NCBI RefSeq assembly: GCF_033095805.1
Contig: NZ_CP109901.1
Span: 1,302,001-1,366,000, forward strand
DNA length: 64,000 nucleotides
From: Serratia sp. UGAL515B_01
Lineage (GTDB): Bacteria; Pseudomonadota; Gammaproteobacteria; Enterobacterales; Enterobacteriaceae
Direction: 5' to 3'
The notes beneath the pieces were generated by a model that was not told where the DNA came from, did no database searches, and worked only from the letters and a program-made list of their open reading frames with translations. Position numbers and translations under genes: made by a program. Of this stretch, positions 40,726 to 50,528 are shown piece after piece; within the stretch, counting starts at the first letter, position 1; each line of letters opens with the position of its first letter.

Positions 40726-40907
40726 TTTCTTCCTCTAGTAACGTATCCTAAATTCTACAAAACCCACGGCCAGCAAGGCTTAAAGAAGAAATTCATTATC
40801 CCCTCGTCTACTGAAATCTACCTAAATCTACCTAGAGTTATGCATAGTTTTGTGTATAGTTTTCTGTTCTACAGGCTCTCTACACATCCGTTAGGAAAAC
40901 TATACAC

Positions 40908-41266
40908 ATGCCGCCGCTTTCCGACCTCCAAATCAAGCGTTCCAAGCCTGAAGCCAAGACCTACAGCATAACGGACGGGTTTGGCTTATCACTCATCATT
41001 GAACCCAATGGCTCTAAAGCTTGGCGTTTCCGCTATCGCTTTGCCGGAAAGGCGAAGATGATTTCTTTAGGTGCATACCCCTGATTACCTTGGCTGAAGC
41101 CAGAGAAAAGCGCGACGAAATGCGAAAGCTTGTCGAGTCCGGACAAAATCCTAGCGATGTGCGCAAAGAGAATAAACGAACGTTGCTGGTAGAGCAGTCC
41201 ACCACTTTTGAGGCTATCCACCCGATCTCAAAGATACGGCAACGTACCAGTTTATCGTCGGGCTAA
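40908..41266 (+). pseudogene. P4-type integrase, frameshifted and truncated
   Basis: N-terminal arm-binding domain of a P4-like tyrosine integrase: MPPLSDLQIKRSKPEAKTYS, then GSKAWRFRYRFAGKAKMISL. A lost base in a C-run makes a TGA at 41082-41084. The other frame continues LITLAEAREKRDEMRKLVESG to about STTFEAI (near 41217), where homology ends. The catalytic domain is missing. It lies 182 bp from the tRNA 3' end and reads away from it, the usual position and direction for an island integrase. Confidence 0.8.
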
Positions 41267-41529
41267 TTGAAGGTCGCTGCTCTAACACCGTATCAACAAG
41301 CGGTGCCTGACTGGGAGCATGAAACCACTAAAAATCGACTAGCGGCATTTCAGATACTGACGCAGTACAGCAGTCACTTTCCATCCTTTGTGACGGCTGG
41401 CATACAGCTGACGTATGTACAGTCTGATATGTCACTGAAACGACTTACACGCATCTTCGAGTATGTCCATGAGCTGAGCGCCACTTTAATACTCTGCGAT
41501 ATTGTCGCCACCAATGTTATAAGACAACG
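41267..41529. other. Unassigned debris after the integrase fragment
   Basis: No recognisable gene. A TTG-initiated frame (41267-41533, 88 codons) is open but shows no family features, and its end overlaps the convergent membrane-protein gene. I treat it as leftover island DNA. Confidence 0.35.
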
Positions 41530-41976
41530 TTAAGATGTTAGACCGCCAAGCCATGAAAATATTAATATTAACAGTATGATACCAAAAACTAGCGAGATGC
41601 CGAACAAAAGAGCATGAAAGGCGAGTGTCCCACCGCCAAAAAACAGCGCTCCGCTAACGCTCCAGCGATTCTCTTTGCGCATTCCCGCAATGAAGGCGAA
41701 TAACAACCCAACAATTGCGAGCCCAATTCCGACGTTATCCAATACTTTATCGATATTGAGTGCGCTCCTTGCGGTAGCAACCGGAGGTTTGTCTCCTTTC
41801 AGGCCAGCAACAATACCTTTTTTTATGGCAGAGACTTTTTCAGAGACAACGCTTTCAAGCGTTGGAGGTGAGCTAGAAAAGGGACCTGTCGTAAAATGAA
41901 CAATGCTGAGAATGAGCGCAATAGCTCCCAAAAGCATTCCGACTGAGCTCCATTTATTTTGTGATAGCGTTTCCAT
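41530..41976 (-). CDS. Small inner membrane protein, YidI-like
   Basis: A 148-residue protein with an N-terminal helix (VGMLLGAIALILSIVHFTTG), a polar periplasmic or cytoplasmic part (GPFSSSPPTLESVVSEK onward), and three further hydrophobic segments in the C-terminal half, the last very hydrophobic (ISLVFGIILLILIFSWLGG). The layout and the HFTTGPFSS...PTLES segment recall the E. coli inner-membrane protein YidI. Function unknown. It stands alone between integrase debris and the cdiA-type gene. Confidence 0.6.
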   Translation of the reverse strand: METLSQNKWSSVGMLLGAIALILSIVHFTTGPFSSSPPTLESVVSEKVSAIKKGIVAGLKGDKPPVATARSALNIDKVLDNVGIGLAIVGLLFAFIAGMRKENRWSVSGALFFGGGTLAFHALLFGISLVFGIILLILIFSWLGGLTS

Positions 41977-42558
41977 ACAGATAAACTCCCTGTTATTGCG
42001 TTGTCGCTGTGTGCAAAGTTATAAAATAACAATCCCCTTTTACGATAGCAATGCCCTCGAAAAGCAGGCTAAACGCACTGTTTTTTCTCATATCTAAACT
42101 GATGCCTCCAAGAATATTCAGGTTTTTATTGGCGTACTGTCAGCCAGTCCTATTCTTGACCCGTTTCTCAGGGAGTAGAGTGTCACTCTGGGGCTTACCG
42201 AATTTTAACAGCGTGCTTATCTGCATCAGGAGAATACTTATTGCAAACAGACATTACGATGGTTAGCATTTACACAAATTACTTAAATAAGTAATCAACG
42301 TTTTCTGACAAGGATGGTTTGATGTTGTCCCGCTGTTGCACCACGACCTGCATGATGGCTGTCCATTTGCCTTTGACGGTTTCGCCTCTGGCACGCTCTG
42401 CTACTGCTGTAAACAGCGCTGAACAACTGAACGCATGCTTTTCAGAGGGCTTTACTCCGCAGCTTCTGATATACCTTTTCCCGCTTTAAGCCGGGATAAC
42501 ACACAAAAACAGTCCGTTTAATTTTTCACTTTTTTGCTTTTCCGCAGGGAACATCGTC
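41977..42558. other. Region upstream of the cdiA-type gene
   Basis: A 582-bp region with no clear gene. A CdiB/TpsB transporter gene would be expected here but is absent. A 55-codon frame (42322-42489, starting MLSRCCTTTCMMAVHLPLTV) follows AAGGATGG, but its product is unlike any family I know. The promoter of the large gene must lie here. A change from AT-rich to GC-rich DNA occurs near 42540. Confidence 0.45.
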
Positions 42559-45500
42559 ATGAACAAAAATCTCTACCGCCTCATTTTCAACCCCGCTCGG
42601 GGCATGATGATGGTGGTACCCGATATCGCCGGGGCAGGTCGTGCTGGTGCCGCCTCGCCCGCCTCCGGCTTCGGGCAGACCCTTAGCCAGTGGAGAGGCA
42701 AGGTTCATGGCGTGTGCTTTGCGCTGTTGCTGGCCCTCGGGGCCGTTCAGCCGGTGCAGGCGCAGATTGTCGCTGACGGCAGCGCCCCCGGTAACCAGCA
42801 GCCGACCGTCATCAGCAGTGCCAACGGCACGCCGCAGGTCAATATCCAGACCCCCAGCGCCGCCGGGGTGTCGCGCAACGTCTACAGCCAGTTCGATGTC
42901 GATAATAAAGGCGTGGTGCTCAACAACAGCCACCTCAACACCCAGACCCAGATTGCCGGCATGGTCACCGCCAACCCCTGGCTGGCGCGCGGCGAAGCCA
43001 CGGTCATTTTGAATGAAGTCAACGCCCGTGACCCCAGCCAGCTGAACGGCTTTATCGAAGTCGCCGGGCAAAAGGCCCAGGTGGTGATTGCCAACCCGGC
43101 CGGCATCACCTGCAGCGGCTGCGGCTTTATCAACGCCCACCGCGCCACCCTGACCACCGGCCAGCCCCAGCTGTTCAATGGCCAACTGACCGGCTATGAC
43201 GTCGCGCGCGGCGAGATTGTGGTGCAGGGCGGCGGGCTGGACAGCAGCCGTCAGGACCATACCGACCTGATTGCCCGCGCCGTCAAGGTGAACGCCCGCC
43301 TGTGGGCCAACGACCTCAACGTCACTACCGGGCGCAACCAGGTGGATGCGGCCCACCAGACGGTGAGTGCCAAAACCGCCGACGGCAGCCCACGGCCCAC
43401 CGTGGCGGTGGATGTCGCCCAGTTGGGCGGCATGTACGCCGGTAAAATCCGCCTGATAAGCACCGAAAGCGGCGTGGGCGTCCACAATGCCGGGGAGATA
43501 GGCGCCACCGCCGGGGATATCGTCATCACCGCCGACGGCATGCTGGTCAACAGTGGCCAGGTCAACAGTGCCCAGCACCTGACCGTCAATACCCCGGCCG
43601 GGATAGACAACCGCGGTGCCCTGTACGCCGGGGCCAGCAACCGGCTCACCACCGCCGGGACCCTCACCAACCAGGGCACCATTGCCGCCGCCGGGGACAC
43701 GACGTTGCGCGCGGCCGAGGTGGACAGCAGCCGCACCGCGGTGTTGGGGGCCGGGGTGCAGTCCGGCAACGGCAACCTGACCCCGGCGACCCTGCGCGTC
43801 GACGCCAGCGGCACCCTGCGTGCACAAGGTAAAAACCTCAGCGGCAGCGCGTTGCAGTTCACCGCACAACGCCTCGACCTCAACGGCAGCCAGACCCAGG
43901 GGGACGCCCTGACCCTCAACGCGTTGGGCGGCGATATCGACCTGAGCAACAGCCAGCTGCAGGGCACCACCCTGGCCTTTACCGCCCAGGCGGGGGGTAT
44001 CCACCTCGACAACGGCCAGACCCGGGGCGGCGACGTCACGCTCAACGCGCACGGGGGCGATATCACCCTCACCGGCAGCCGGGCGCAAGTGAGAGACCTC
44101 ACGCTTAACGTTGATGGCGGGACTATCACCGCCCGCCACAGCCAGACCCAGGGGCGAGACCTGGTGTTCAACGCCCGCGACGGCGCCCTGGATTTCACCG
44201 GCAGCCAGACCCAGGGCAGCCACATCACGTTCACTGCCCCGGGGGAGATTACCCTGACGGGGGCCACGCTCTCTGCCAGCACGCTGGCGGCGTCGACCGC
44301 CTCGCTGTTACGCAGTGACAACGCCCGGGTGATGGGCGAGCAGGTCGGGCTCCATGCCCAGGCGCTTTCCAACGTGGGTGGCCTGATAGCCCAGACCGGC
44401 ACCCCCGAATTTACCCTGGACCTGACCGGCGACTTCGATAACCGGGCGGGCACCCTGCTTTCCCAGGGCAACCTGACCCTCAACGCCCAACGCCTGCTGA
44501 GCGACAGCCAGAGCCTGCTGGCCGCCGGGGTACAAAACAACGGCCGCCTGGCCGACCGCGGTGACCTGCGCGTGGCGACCCGTCAGGACCTGCAGGCGGT
44601 CGGGCAGACCCTGGCCAGCGGCACCCTGGCGCTCAGCGGCAGCCAGCTGGAGATGAACGACAGCCAGCTCCAGGCGCGTGAGATGCACCTCACCGCGCGT
44701 GAGGGCGACATCAATACGCAACGCGCCACCCTGACGGCGCTGGACACCCTGAGCCTGACGGCGAACGGCAACGCGGGGCAAACCCTCGATAACCAGGGCG
44801 GCACGCTGAGTGCCCGCACGGTGTCGCTTGCGCTGGGGCAGTTGAATAATGACGCGGGCCGCATCACCGCCAGTGAAGACCTGACCCTGGGGTTGCAAGG
44901 GGACTTCACCCATCAGGCGGGGGCATGGCTGCAGGTCGGGCGAGACCTCACCCTGACCACCCCCGGTGCGGTGACCAACGCCGGGCAGATTATCGCCGGC
45001 GGTACGCTGAACACGCACACCGGCAACCTGGAGAACAGCGGTTCGCTTGTCGCCACCCAGGCCAGCCTGACCAGCGCGGGCGCGTTGACCAACCGCGGGG
45101 AGGTGCAGGTCAATGGCCGGCTGGAGACCGATGTCACCACCCTGTTCAATACCGGCACCCTCATCAGCGGCGACGGGACGCTGCGGGCCCGCGAGCGCAT
45201 CACCAACAGCGGGCCACAGGCCCTGATAGGGGCCACCGATGAGAACGGCACCCTGGCGCTGCTGGCCCCGGTGATTGAAAACAGCGACACGGTGACCGAC
45301 ACCGACACCGCCCCGAGCACCACGCTCTTGGGCATGGGCAACTTGGTGCTGGCCGGGGGCCAGGATGAGGACGGACAGTATCGAGCCGCCGCCCAGGTGT
45401 TGAACATTTCTGGCCTGATTGAGTCCGGTAAGGACCTGCGGGTTGAGGCCACCACTCTGACCAACCGCCGCCACATCCTGACCGCCGACAGCGATTTTGT

Positions 45501-48500
45501 GGTGGCCGATACCCAGCACGGCTCGGCGTTCTGGACGCCGGACACCCCCGATATCCCGGGGGGGCGCTACGCGGAGCCGCCGCACGGCGGGTCGATGAAC
45601 AGCGACTATATCGGCACGGATTACACCTCGACGCTCGCCTATAACCACATCGACCGCATCAGCCCGGAGGCCCAACTGCTGGCCGGGGGTGACCTGACGG
45701 CACGGGTGGGCACCCTGGAGAACTACTGGAGCAAGGTGAGCGCCCAGGGGGCGATTGACCTCACCGGGGTGACCCTGCTGCAGGATGGCTGGGGCAGTGC
45801 CCAACGGCTGATGGAGCGTACCACCTCCACCGGCCAATGGAACTACCGCACCTACAAGGGTGAGTTGTGGAGTACCGCCTGGGGCCCGGAGGTGAAGGAG
45901 CAGGCCACCTCGGCGTACGCCTCCAGCCTGACCGCCCACACGATAAGCGGCAGCGGGGTCACCCTCAACAACGGGGCAACCCCGGGCACGGTGGCGCCAC
46001 CGTCGGTGCGTGACAACACCGGCAAGGCCTTCAGCGTGGAGTTCAACGGCCTTTCCCTGACCCCGCCGAGCGGCGGTCTGTACCGGTTTAGCGTGGACCC
46101 CAGCGTCAACAGCCACTACCTGATAGAGACCAACCCGGCGTTTGCCAACCTGAACCAGTGGCGCGGGTCGGACACGGTGCTGGCCCAGTTGAGCACCGAC
46201 CCGAACCGTATCCTCAAGCGCCTGGGGGACAACGCCTATGAACAGCGTCTGGTACGCGACCAGGTTCTGGCGCTGACCGGGCGCGCGGTGATGGCGGATT
46301 ACCGCGACGCGCAGGCGCAGTTCGAACAGCTGTTTGCCGACGGCCTGCAATACAGCCAGGCCTTCAATATTGCCCTGGGCACCGGCCTCAGCGCCGAACA
46401 GATGGCGACCCTGACCCACAACATCGTGCTGATGGAGACCCGCGAGGTGGCCGGGCAAACCGTGCTGGTGCCGGTGGTCTATCTGGCGGGCGTCAAACCG
46501 GGGGACCTGCGGGCTAACGGGGCGGTCATCGCGGCAGAGGATATCCGGTTGACCAACATGCAGGGGTTCACCAATGCGGGGGCGGTGACCGCCACCCGGA
46601 ACCTGAGCCTGGACATGGCCAAAGACGTGACGCTGGACAACCGGGGCGGGTTGCTGCAGGCGGGCAACACCCTGCAGCTTGGCACGTTGAACAGCGACAT
46701 CGACCTCAGCGGGGCACGGCTCAATGCCGGCAGCCTGCGGCTCGACAGCGGGCGTGACGTGCTGCTGCGCACCGAGACGACGCTCTACGGCAGCGACAAC
46801 GGGGCGGTACAGCGCACCGACTCGCAGCTCGGGCCGCTGGCCAGTATCACCGTCAGCGACGGTGCGACTATCAACGCCCAGCGCGACTTCATTCAGCAAG
46901 GGGCCAGCCTGACGGTCGGCCAGGACCTGCAGGTCACCACCGGCGGTGACTGGGTGCTGAACACCACCCAGACCCGCGACCGGATAGACACGCAGTACGG
47001 CGGCGGCAGCGCCACCAGTGAACACCGGCGCCATCTGGGCAGCACCGTGACGGTCGGGGGGGCACTGAACGCCGACGTCACCCACCTGACGGCCACCGGG
47101 GCCAACCTCAAGGCCGACACGGTGAACGTGCAGGCACAGGGCATCACCCTGCAGGCCGCCACCGACAGCCTGCAGGTCACCGGCGAGTCATCCAGCCAAC
47201 GCCATACCAGCGCGGTGAACCTGTATGATGAAACGCTGCAGGGCAGCCAGCTGAGCGCCAAGGGCGACGTGCGGCTGAACGCCGCGCAGGACATTGCCCT
47301 GAGCGCCAGTGCGATACGAACCGACGGGGCCTTGAACCTGGCGGCCGGTGGCAATGTCACCCTGTCGACACAGAATGAGCAGCATGACGCCTACCGTCAG
47401 CACACCGGCACCAGCAAAGGTGTGCTCTCCAGCACCACCACCCACACCGAGGACAGCCTGAGCCAGACGTGGGCGGTGGGGTCCCTGCTGTCGGCGGGGG
47501 CCATCGACGTCAGCGGCAAAAACATTGCCGTCAGCGGCAGCCAGGTGGTGGCGGATAACGACCTGGCCCTGCGGGCCAAAGAGAGCCTGACGGTCACCAC
47601 TGCGCAGCAACGGGAGAGCGAGTCTCACCGTTATGAACAGAGCAAGTCGGGGGTGATGAGCACCGGCGGTCTGGGCGTGATGGTGGGCAGCAGCAAGACC
47701 ACGATGACGGACACCGGCAGCACGCTGAGCAGCGTGGGCAGCACCGTCGGCAGCCTGATGGGCAATGTCACCCTGAGCGCCGGGGAGGACCTGACGGTGA
47801 AAGGGTCTGACGTGATGGCCGGCAAAGACCTCAGCCTGAGCGGCAGCAGCGTGTCGGTACTGGCGGCCGAGCACCAGAGCGCCCAGCGCCACACGGTTGA
47901 ACAGCAGCAGAGCGGGCTGACGGTGGCGCTGTCGGGAGCGGCCGGCGGTGCGGTGAACACCGCGGTGACCACCGCCCGGCAGGCGAATAAAGAGACCGAC
48001 AGCCGCCTGGCGGCGTTGCAGCACACCCAGGCGGTACTGTCCGGGGTGCAGGCGGGTCAGGCGGTGGGGGTCGAGCTGGCCAAAGGCGGCGATGCCCGCG
48101 CCACCGTGGGGCTCAGCGCCTCGCTGGGCAGCCAGACGTCCGCCTCCGACAGCCAGTCACAATCGACCACGGCGGCCGGCTCAACGTTGACGGCGGGCAA
48201 TAACCTCTCCATCACCGCCACCGGCAAGGGCACGGGCAGTCAGAAGGGGGATATCACCGTCCTGGGCAGCCAGCTGAAGGCCGGGGGCGATACCACCCTG
48301 AGCGCCGAACGGGATGTGTTGCTCGGCGGCGTGGCCAACACCCAGCAGACCACCGGCAGTAACAGCGGCAGCGGTTTTGGGGTGGGGCTTGACGTGTCGA
48401 CCGCCGGGGTGATGGCCTCGGCGAATGCCAACAAGAGCCAGGGTGCGGAGAACGGCAACGGCACCCAGTGGACAGAAACCACGATCGACAGCGGCAACAC

Positions 48501-50229
48501 CGTACGCATCACCAGCGGACGCGACACCACCCTGACCGGCGCGCAGGTGAGTGGCGACACGATAAACCTGGACGTGGGGCGTGACCTGACGCTGCGCAGC
48601 CAGCAGGACAGCGACCGTTATGACGCGCACCAGAGCAGTATGTCCGGTGGGCTGTCGGTGCCGGTGGGGCCGGGTGCCGGTGGCGGGGTACAGTTCTCGA
48701 CCAGCCGAGACAAGGTCAACAGCAACTATGATAGCGTGCAGGAGCAGACGGGCCTCTTTGCTGGCAAAGGCGGCTTTGACATCACCGTGGGCAATCACAC
48801 CCAGCTGGACGGGGCGGTGATAGCCAGCCAAGCGGACACCAGCAAGAACCGCCTGGACACCGGCACGCTGGGCTTCAGCGATATCGACAACAAGGCGGAC
48901 TTCAAGACCGAACATCAGGGGGGCAGCTTCAGCACCGGGGGCAGCCGGCTGGGCAACGTGCTGTCGAACAGCAACAACCTGGCGCTGTCGGGGGCCAACC
49001 ACAGCGGGAGTGCCGAGGGCACCACCCAAGCGGCCATCGCCGAGGGCACGATAACCATCCGCGATAAAGACAACCAGCAGCAGGACATCGCCGACCTGAG
49101 CCGCGACACCGAGAATGCCAACGGCAGCATTGCGCCGATTTTTGATAAAGAGAAGGAGCAGAACCGGTTAAGGGAAGCGCAGCTGATTGGGGCGATTGGG
49201 GGTCAGGCGATGGATATTGCGCGGACGCAAGGCCAGATAGCCGGTCTGAATGCCCAGAAAGACCCGGCAGCGTTGCAGGCGGCCAGAGAACAACTGGTCG
49301 CGAAAGGCAAGCCGTTCACCGAGGCGGATGTGCAGCAGCAAGCGTATAACACGGCGATGGCGCAATGGGGTACGGGCAGCGCGATCCAGCAGGGTATCCA
49401 GGCGGCCACGGCAGCGATCCAGGGCCTGGCGGGTGGGAATATGGCGCAGGCGCTGAGTGGAGCGGCAGCGCCATACCTGGCAGAGCAGATCCATAAACTG
49501 GCCCCAAACGAAGCCAGCCGAGCGATGGCCCACGCGGTAGTGGGTGCAGTCACCGCCTATGCCAGTGGTAATAATGCAGCGGCAGGGGCTGCGGGTGCCG
49601 TCAGTGGCGAACTGATGGCGCAGCTTGTCTTGAAACAGTTGTATCCAGGGCGTGACGTCAGTAATCTGAGCGAAAGCGAGAGGCAGACGATCAGTATGCT
49701 GGGAACGCTGGCGGCAGGGTTAGCGGGTGGCGTGACCGGTGACAGCAGCGCTAGTGCTCTGGCCGGTGCGCAGGCAGGCAAGAACGCGGTGGAGAATAAC
49801 TCGCTGAGTCGTGGTTGTAATCCACTGACGTGTAAGGCGATCGTGGATCCGTTAGAAGGTGGCGGCGGCATTATCGGCGGCGGGGGTCTTAGTGGTGGTG
49901 TTGGGAAACCCAAAGATAAACAGATATGGTCGGAAACCAAGAAAAAAGAGCCAGTTTCTAATGCTTATGGTCACTGGGATAAGCATAAAAAAGAGTTTCC
50001 TGAATATCAAAATTCAAAGCAATACGTGGATGCGGCGCATAATTTTGTTAATAACCCACCATCGGGAACATTGACTAAAGTCCGTCCTAATGGTGAAACT
50101 GTATTTTACAACCCAACTACGAATACATTTGCAGTACAAAGAGCTGATGGTGTGCCTAGAACGATGTTCAGGCCCGATCCAGCGGATCACGGGTTTAAGA
50201 CAAATTTGGACTATTTCAATGCACAATAA
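42559..50229 (+). CDS. cdiA: CdiA-type contact-dependent toxin / filamentous haemagglutinin
   Basis: A 2556-residue two-partner-secretion exoprotein. Residues 1-27 (MNKNLYRLIFNPARGMMMVV onward) form the extended signal peptide region and about 48-68 the hydrophobic core ending VQAQ. The TPS secretion domain follows (about 70-320) with NPAGITCSGCGFI. A long FHA-repeat shaft (about 330-1450) and haemagglutinin repeats (about 1500-2200) lead to a pretoxin domain ending VENN at residue 2411. The last 146 residues are the toxin tip (HWDKHKKEFPEYQNSKQYV, then TLTKVRPNGETVFYNPTTN and TMFRPDP), which resembles BECR-fold RNase toxins of the CdiA_C type; that is an inference. The shaft is very GC-rich and the tip is not, a sign of separate exchange. 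No cdiB is in the window. Confidence 0.9.
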   Translation: MNKNLYRLIFNPARGMMMVVPDIAGAGRAGAASPASGFGQTLSQWRGKVHGVCFALLLALGAVQPVQAQIVADGSAPGNQQPTVISSANGTPQVNIQTPSAAGVSRNVYSQFDVDNKGVVLNNSHLNTQTQIAGMVTANPWLARGEATVILNEVNARDPSQLNGFIEVAGQKAQVVIANPAGITCSGCGFINAHRATLTTGQPQLFNGQLTGYDVARGEIVVQGGGLDSSRQDHTDLIARAVKVNARLWANDLNVTTGRNQVDAAHQTVSAKTADGSPRPTVAVDVAQLGGMYAGKIRLISTESGVGVHNAGEIGATAGDIVITADGMLVNSGQVNSAQHLTVNTPAGIDNRGALYAGASNRLTTAGTLTNQGTIAAAGDTTLRAAEVDSSRTAVLGAGVQSGNGNLTPATLRVDASGTLRAQGKNLSGSALQFTAQRLDLNGSQTQGDALTLNALGGDIDLSNSQLQGTTLAFTAQAGGIHLDNGQTRGGDVTLNAHGGDITLTGSRAQVRDLTLNVDGGTITARHSQTQGRDLVFNARDGALDFTGSQTQGSHITFTAPGEITLTGATLSASTLAASTASLLRSDNARVMGEQVGLHAQALSNVGGLIAQTGTPEFTLDLTGDFDNRAGTLLSQGNLTLNAQRLLSDSQSLLAAGVQNNGRLADRGDLRVATRQDLQAVGQTLASGTLALSGSQLEMNDSQLQAREMHLTAREGDINTQRATLTALDTLSLTANGNAGQTLDNQGGTLSARTVSLALGQLNNDAGRITASEDLTLGLQGDFTHQAGAWLQVGRDLTLTTPGAVTNAGQIIAGGTLNTHTGNLENSGSLVATQASLTSAGALTNRGEVQVNGRLETDVTTLFNTGTLISGDGTLRARERITNSGPQALIGATDENGTLALLAPVIENSDTVTDTDTAPSTTLLGMGNLVLAGGQDEDGQYRAAAQVLNISGLIESGKDLRVEATTLTNRRHILTADSDFVVADTQHGSAFWTPDTPDIPGGRYAEPPHGGSMNSDYIGTDYTSTLAYNHIDRISPEAQLLAGGDLTARVGTLENYWSKVSAQGAIDLTGVTLLQDGWGSAQRLMERTTSTGQWNYRTYKGELWSTAWGPEVKEQATSAYASSLTAHTISGSGVTLNNGATPGTVAPPSVRDNTGKAFSVEFNGLSLTPPSGGLYRFSVDPSVNSHYLIETNPAFANLNQWRGSDTVLAQLSTDPNRILKRLGDNAYEQRLVRDQVLALTGRAVMADYRDAQAQFEQLFADGLQYSQAFNIALGTGLSAEQMATLTHNIVLMETREVAGQTVLVPVVYLAGVKPGDLRANGAVIAAEDIRLTNMQGFTNAGAVTATRNLSLDMAKDVTLDNRGGLLQAGNTLQLGTLNSDIDLSGARLNAGSLRLDSGRDVLLRTETTLYGSDNGAVQRTDSQLGPLASITVSDGATINAQRDFIQQGASLTVGQDLQVTTGGDWVLNTTQTRDRIDTQYGGGSATSEHRRHLGSTVTVGGALNADVTHLTATGANLKADTVNVQAQGITLQAATDSLQVTGESSSQRHTSAVNLYDETLQGSQLSAKGDVRLNAAQDIALSASAIRTDGALNLAAGGNVTLSTQNEQHDAYRQHTGTSKGVLSSTTTHTEDSLSQTWAVGSLLSAGAIDVSGKNIAVSGSQVVADNDLALRAKESLTVTTAQQRESESHRYEQSKSGVMSTGGLGVMVGSSKTTMTDTGSTLSSVGSTVGSLMGNVTLSAGEDLTVKGSDVMAGKDLSLSGSSVSVLAAEHQSAQRHTVEQQQSGLTVALSGAAGGAVNTAVTTARQANKETDSRLAALQHTQAVLSGVQAGQAVGVELAKGGDARATVGLSASLGSQTSASDSQSQSTTAAGSTLTAGNNLSITATGKGTGSQKGDITVLGSQLKAGGDTTLSAERDVLLGGVANTQQTTGSNSGSGFGVGLDVSTAGVMASANANKSQGAENGNGTQWTETTIDSGNTVRITSGRDTTLTGAQVSGDTINLDVGRDLTLRSQQDSDRYDAHQSSMSGGLSVPVGPGAGGGVQFSTSRDKVNSNYDSVQEQTGLFAGKGGFDITVGNHTQLDGAVIASQADTSKNRLDTGTLGFSDIDNKADFKTEHQGGSFSTGGSRLGNVLSNSNNLALSGANHSGSAEGTTQAAIAEGTITIRDKDNQQQDIADLSRDTENANGSIAPIFDKEKEQNRLREAQLIGAIGGQAMDIARTQGQIAGLNAQKDPAALQAAREQLVAKGKPFTEADVQQQAYNTAMAQWGTGSAIQQGIQAATAAIQGLAGGNMAQALSGAAAPYLAEQIHKLAPNEASRAMAHAVVGAVTAYASGNNAAAGAAGAVSGELMAQLVLKQLYPGRDVSNLSESERQTISMLGTLAAGLAGGVTGDSSASALAGAQAGKNAVENNSLSRGCNPLTCKAIVDPLEGGGGIIGGGGLSGGVGKPKDKQIWSETKKKEPVSNAYGHWDKHKKEFPEYQNSKQYVDAAHNFVNNPPSGTLTKVRPNGETVFYNPTTNTFAVQRADGVPRTMFRPDPADHGFKTNLDYFNAQ

Positions 50230-50488
50230 GAATGATTTTTATATATGTCGAATTTGTGGGGCAGAGCAGTTAGATGCCCCATGGGGAGAGGACGGAAAAA
50301 ATGCAACTTTCGATATATGTGATTGTTGTGGTGTCGAATTTGGATACGAAGATGCAACTCTAGAGGGGATCCGGCGCTATAGAGAGAAATGGATGTCAAA
50401 TGGTGCAAAATGGAATGTAGTAAAATCTAAGCCTGAAAATTGGTCGTTAGATGAACAGATAAAAAATGTTCCTAAAGAGTATGTCTAG
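50219..50488 (+). CDS. cdiI: Probable CDI immunity protein, zinc-knuckle type
   Basis: An 89-residue product starting MHNKNDFYICRICGAEQ at an ATG that overlaps the last 11 bases of cdiA. Two CxxC pairs (CRICG and CDCCG) suggest a zinc ribbon, and GVEFGYEDATLEG follows. Position and overlap are those of CdiI immunity genes, which protect the producer from its own toxin tip. The function is inferred from context. The frame is open further upstream inside cdiA but is not used there. It is AT-rich like the toxin tip. Confidence 0.75.
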   Translation: MHNKNDFYICRICGAEQLDAPWGEDGKNATFDICDCCGVEFGYEDATLEGIRRYREKWMSNGAKWNVVKSKPENWSLDEQIKNVPKEYV

Positions 50489-50528
50489 AAGCAAAGATCC
50501 CGCCATTAGTGGCGGGATCTTTGCTTCT
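50487..50528. terminator. Bidirectional terminator after cdiI
   Basis: An 18-bp perfect stem (50487-50504 with 50511-50528, loop ATTAGT) overlaps the cdiI stop and the stop of the convergent gene to the right. There is no T-run, but the stem itself is very stable. Confidence 0.7.

Noticed and set aside
41977..42558. cdiB / TpsB transporter upstream of cdiA
   Set aside because: No POTRA or barrel sequence in any frame; only short meaningless frames are present.
42526..47085. Long minus-strand frames (565 and 925 codons) opposite the cdiA-type gene
   Set aside because: They mirror the GC-rich, repetitive cdiA coding sequence, have biased Gly/Ala/Val/Gln composition and show no domains. They are antisense shadows.
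50090..50218. Upstream extension of the cdiI frame inside cdiA
   Set aside because: The extra 43 codons overlap the toxin tip and have no features. The ATG at 50219 with the short overlap is the normal arrangement.
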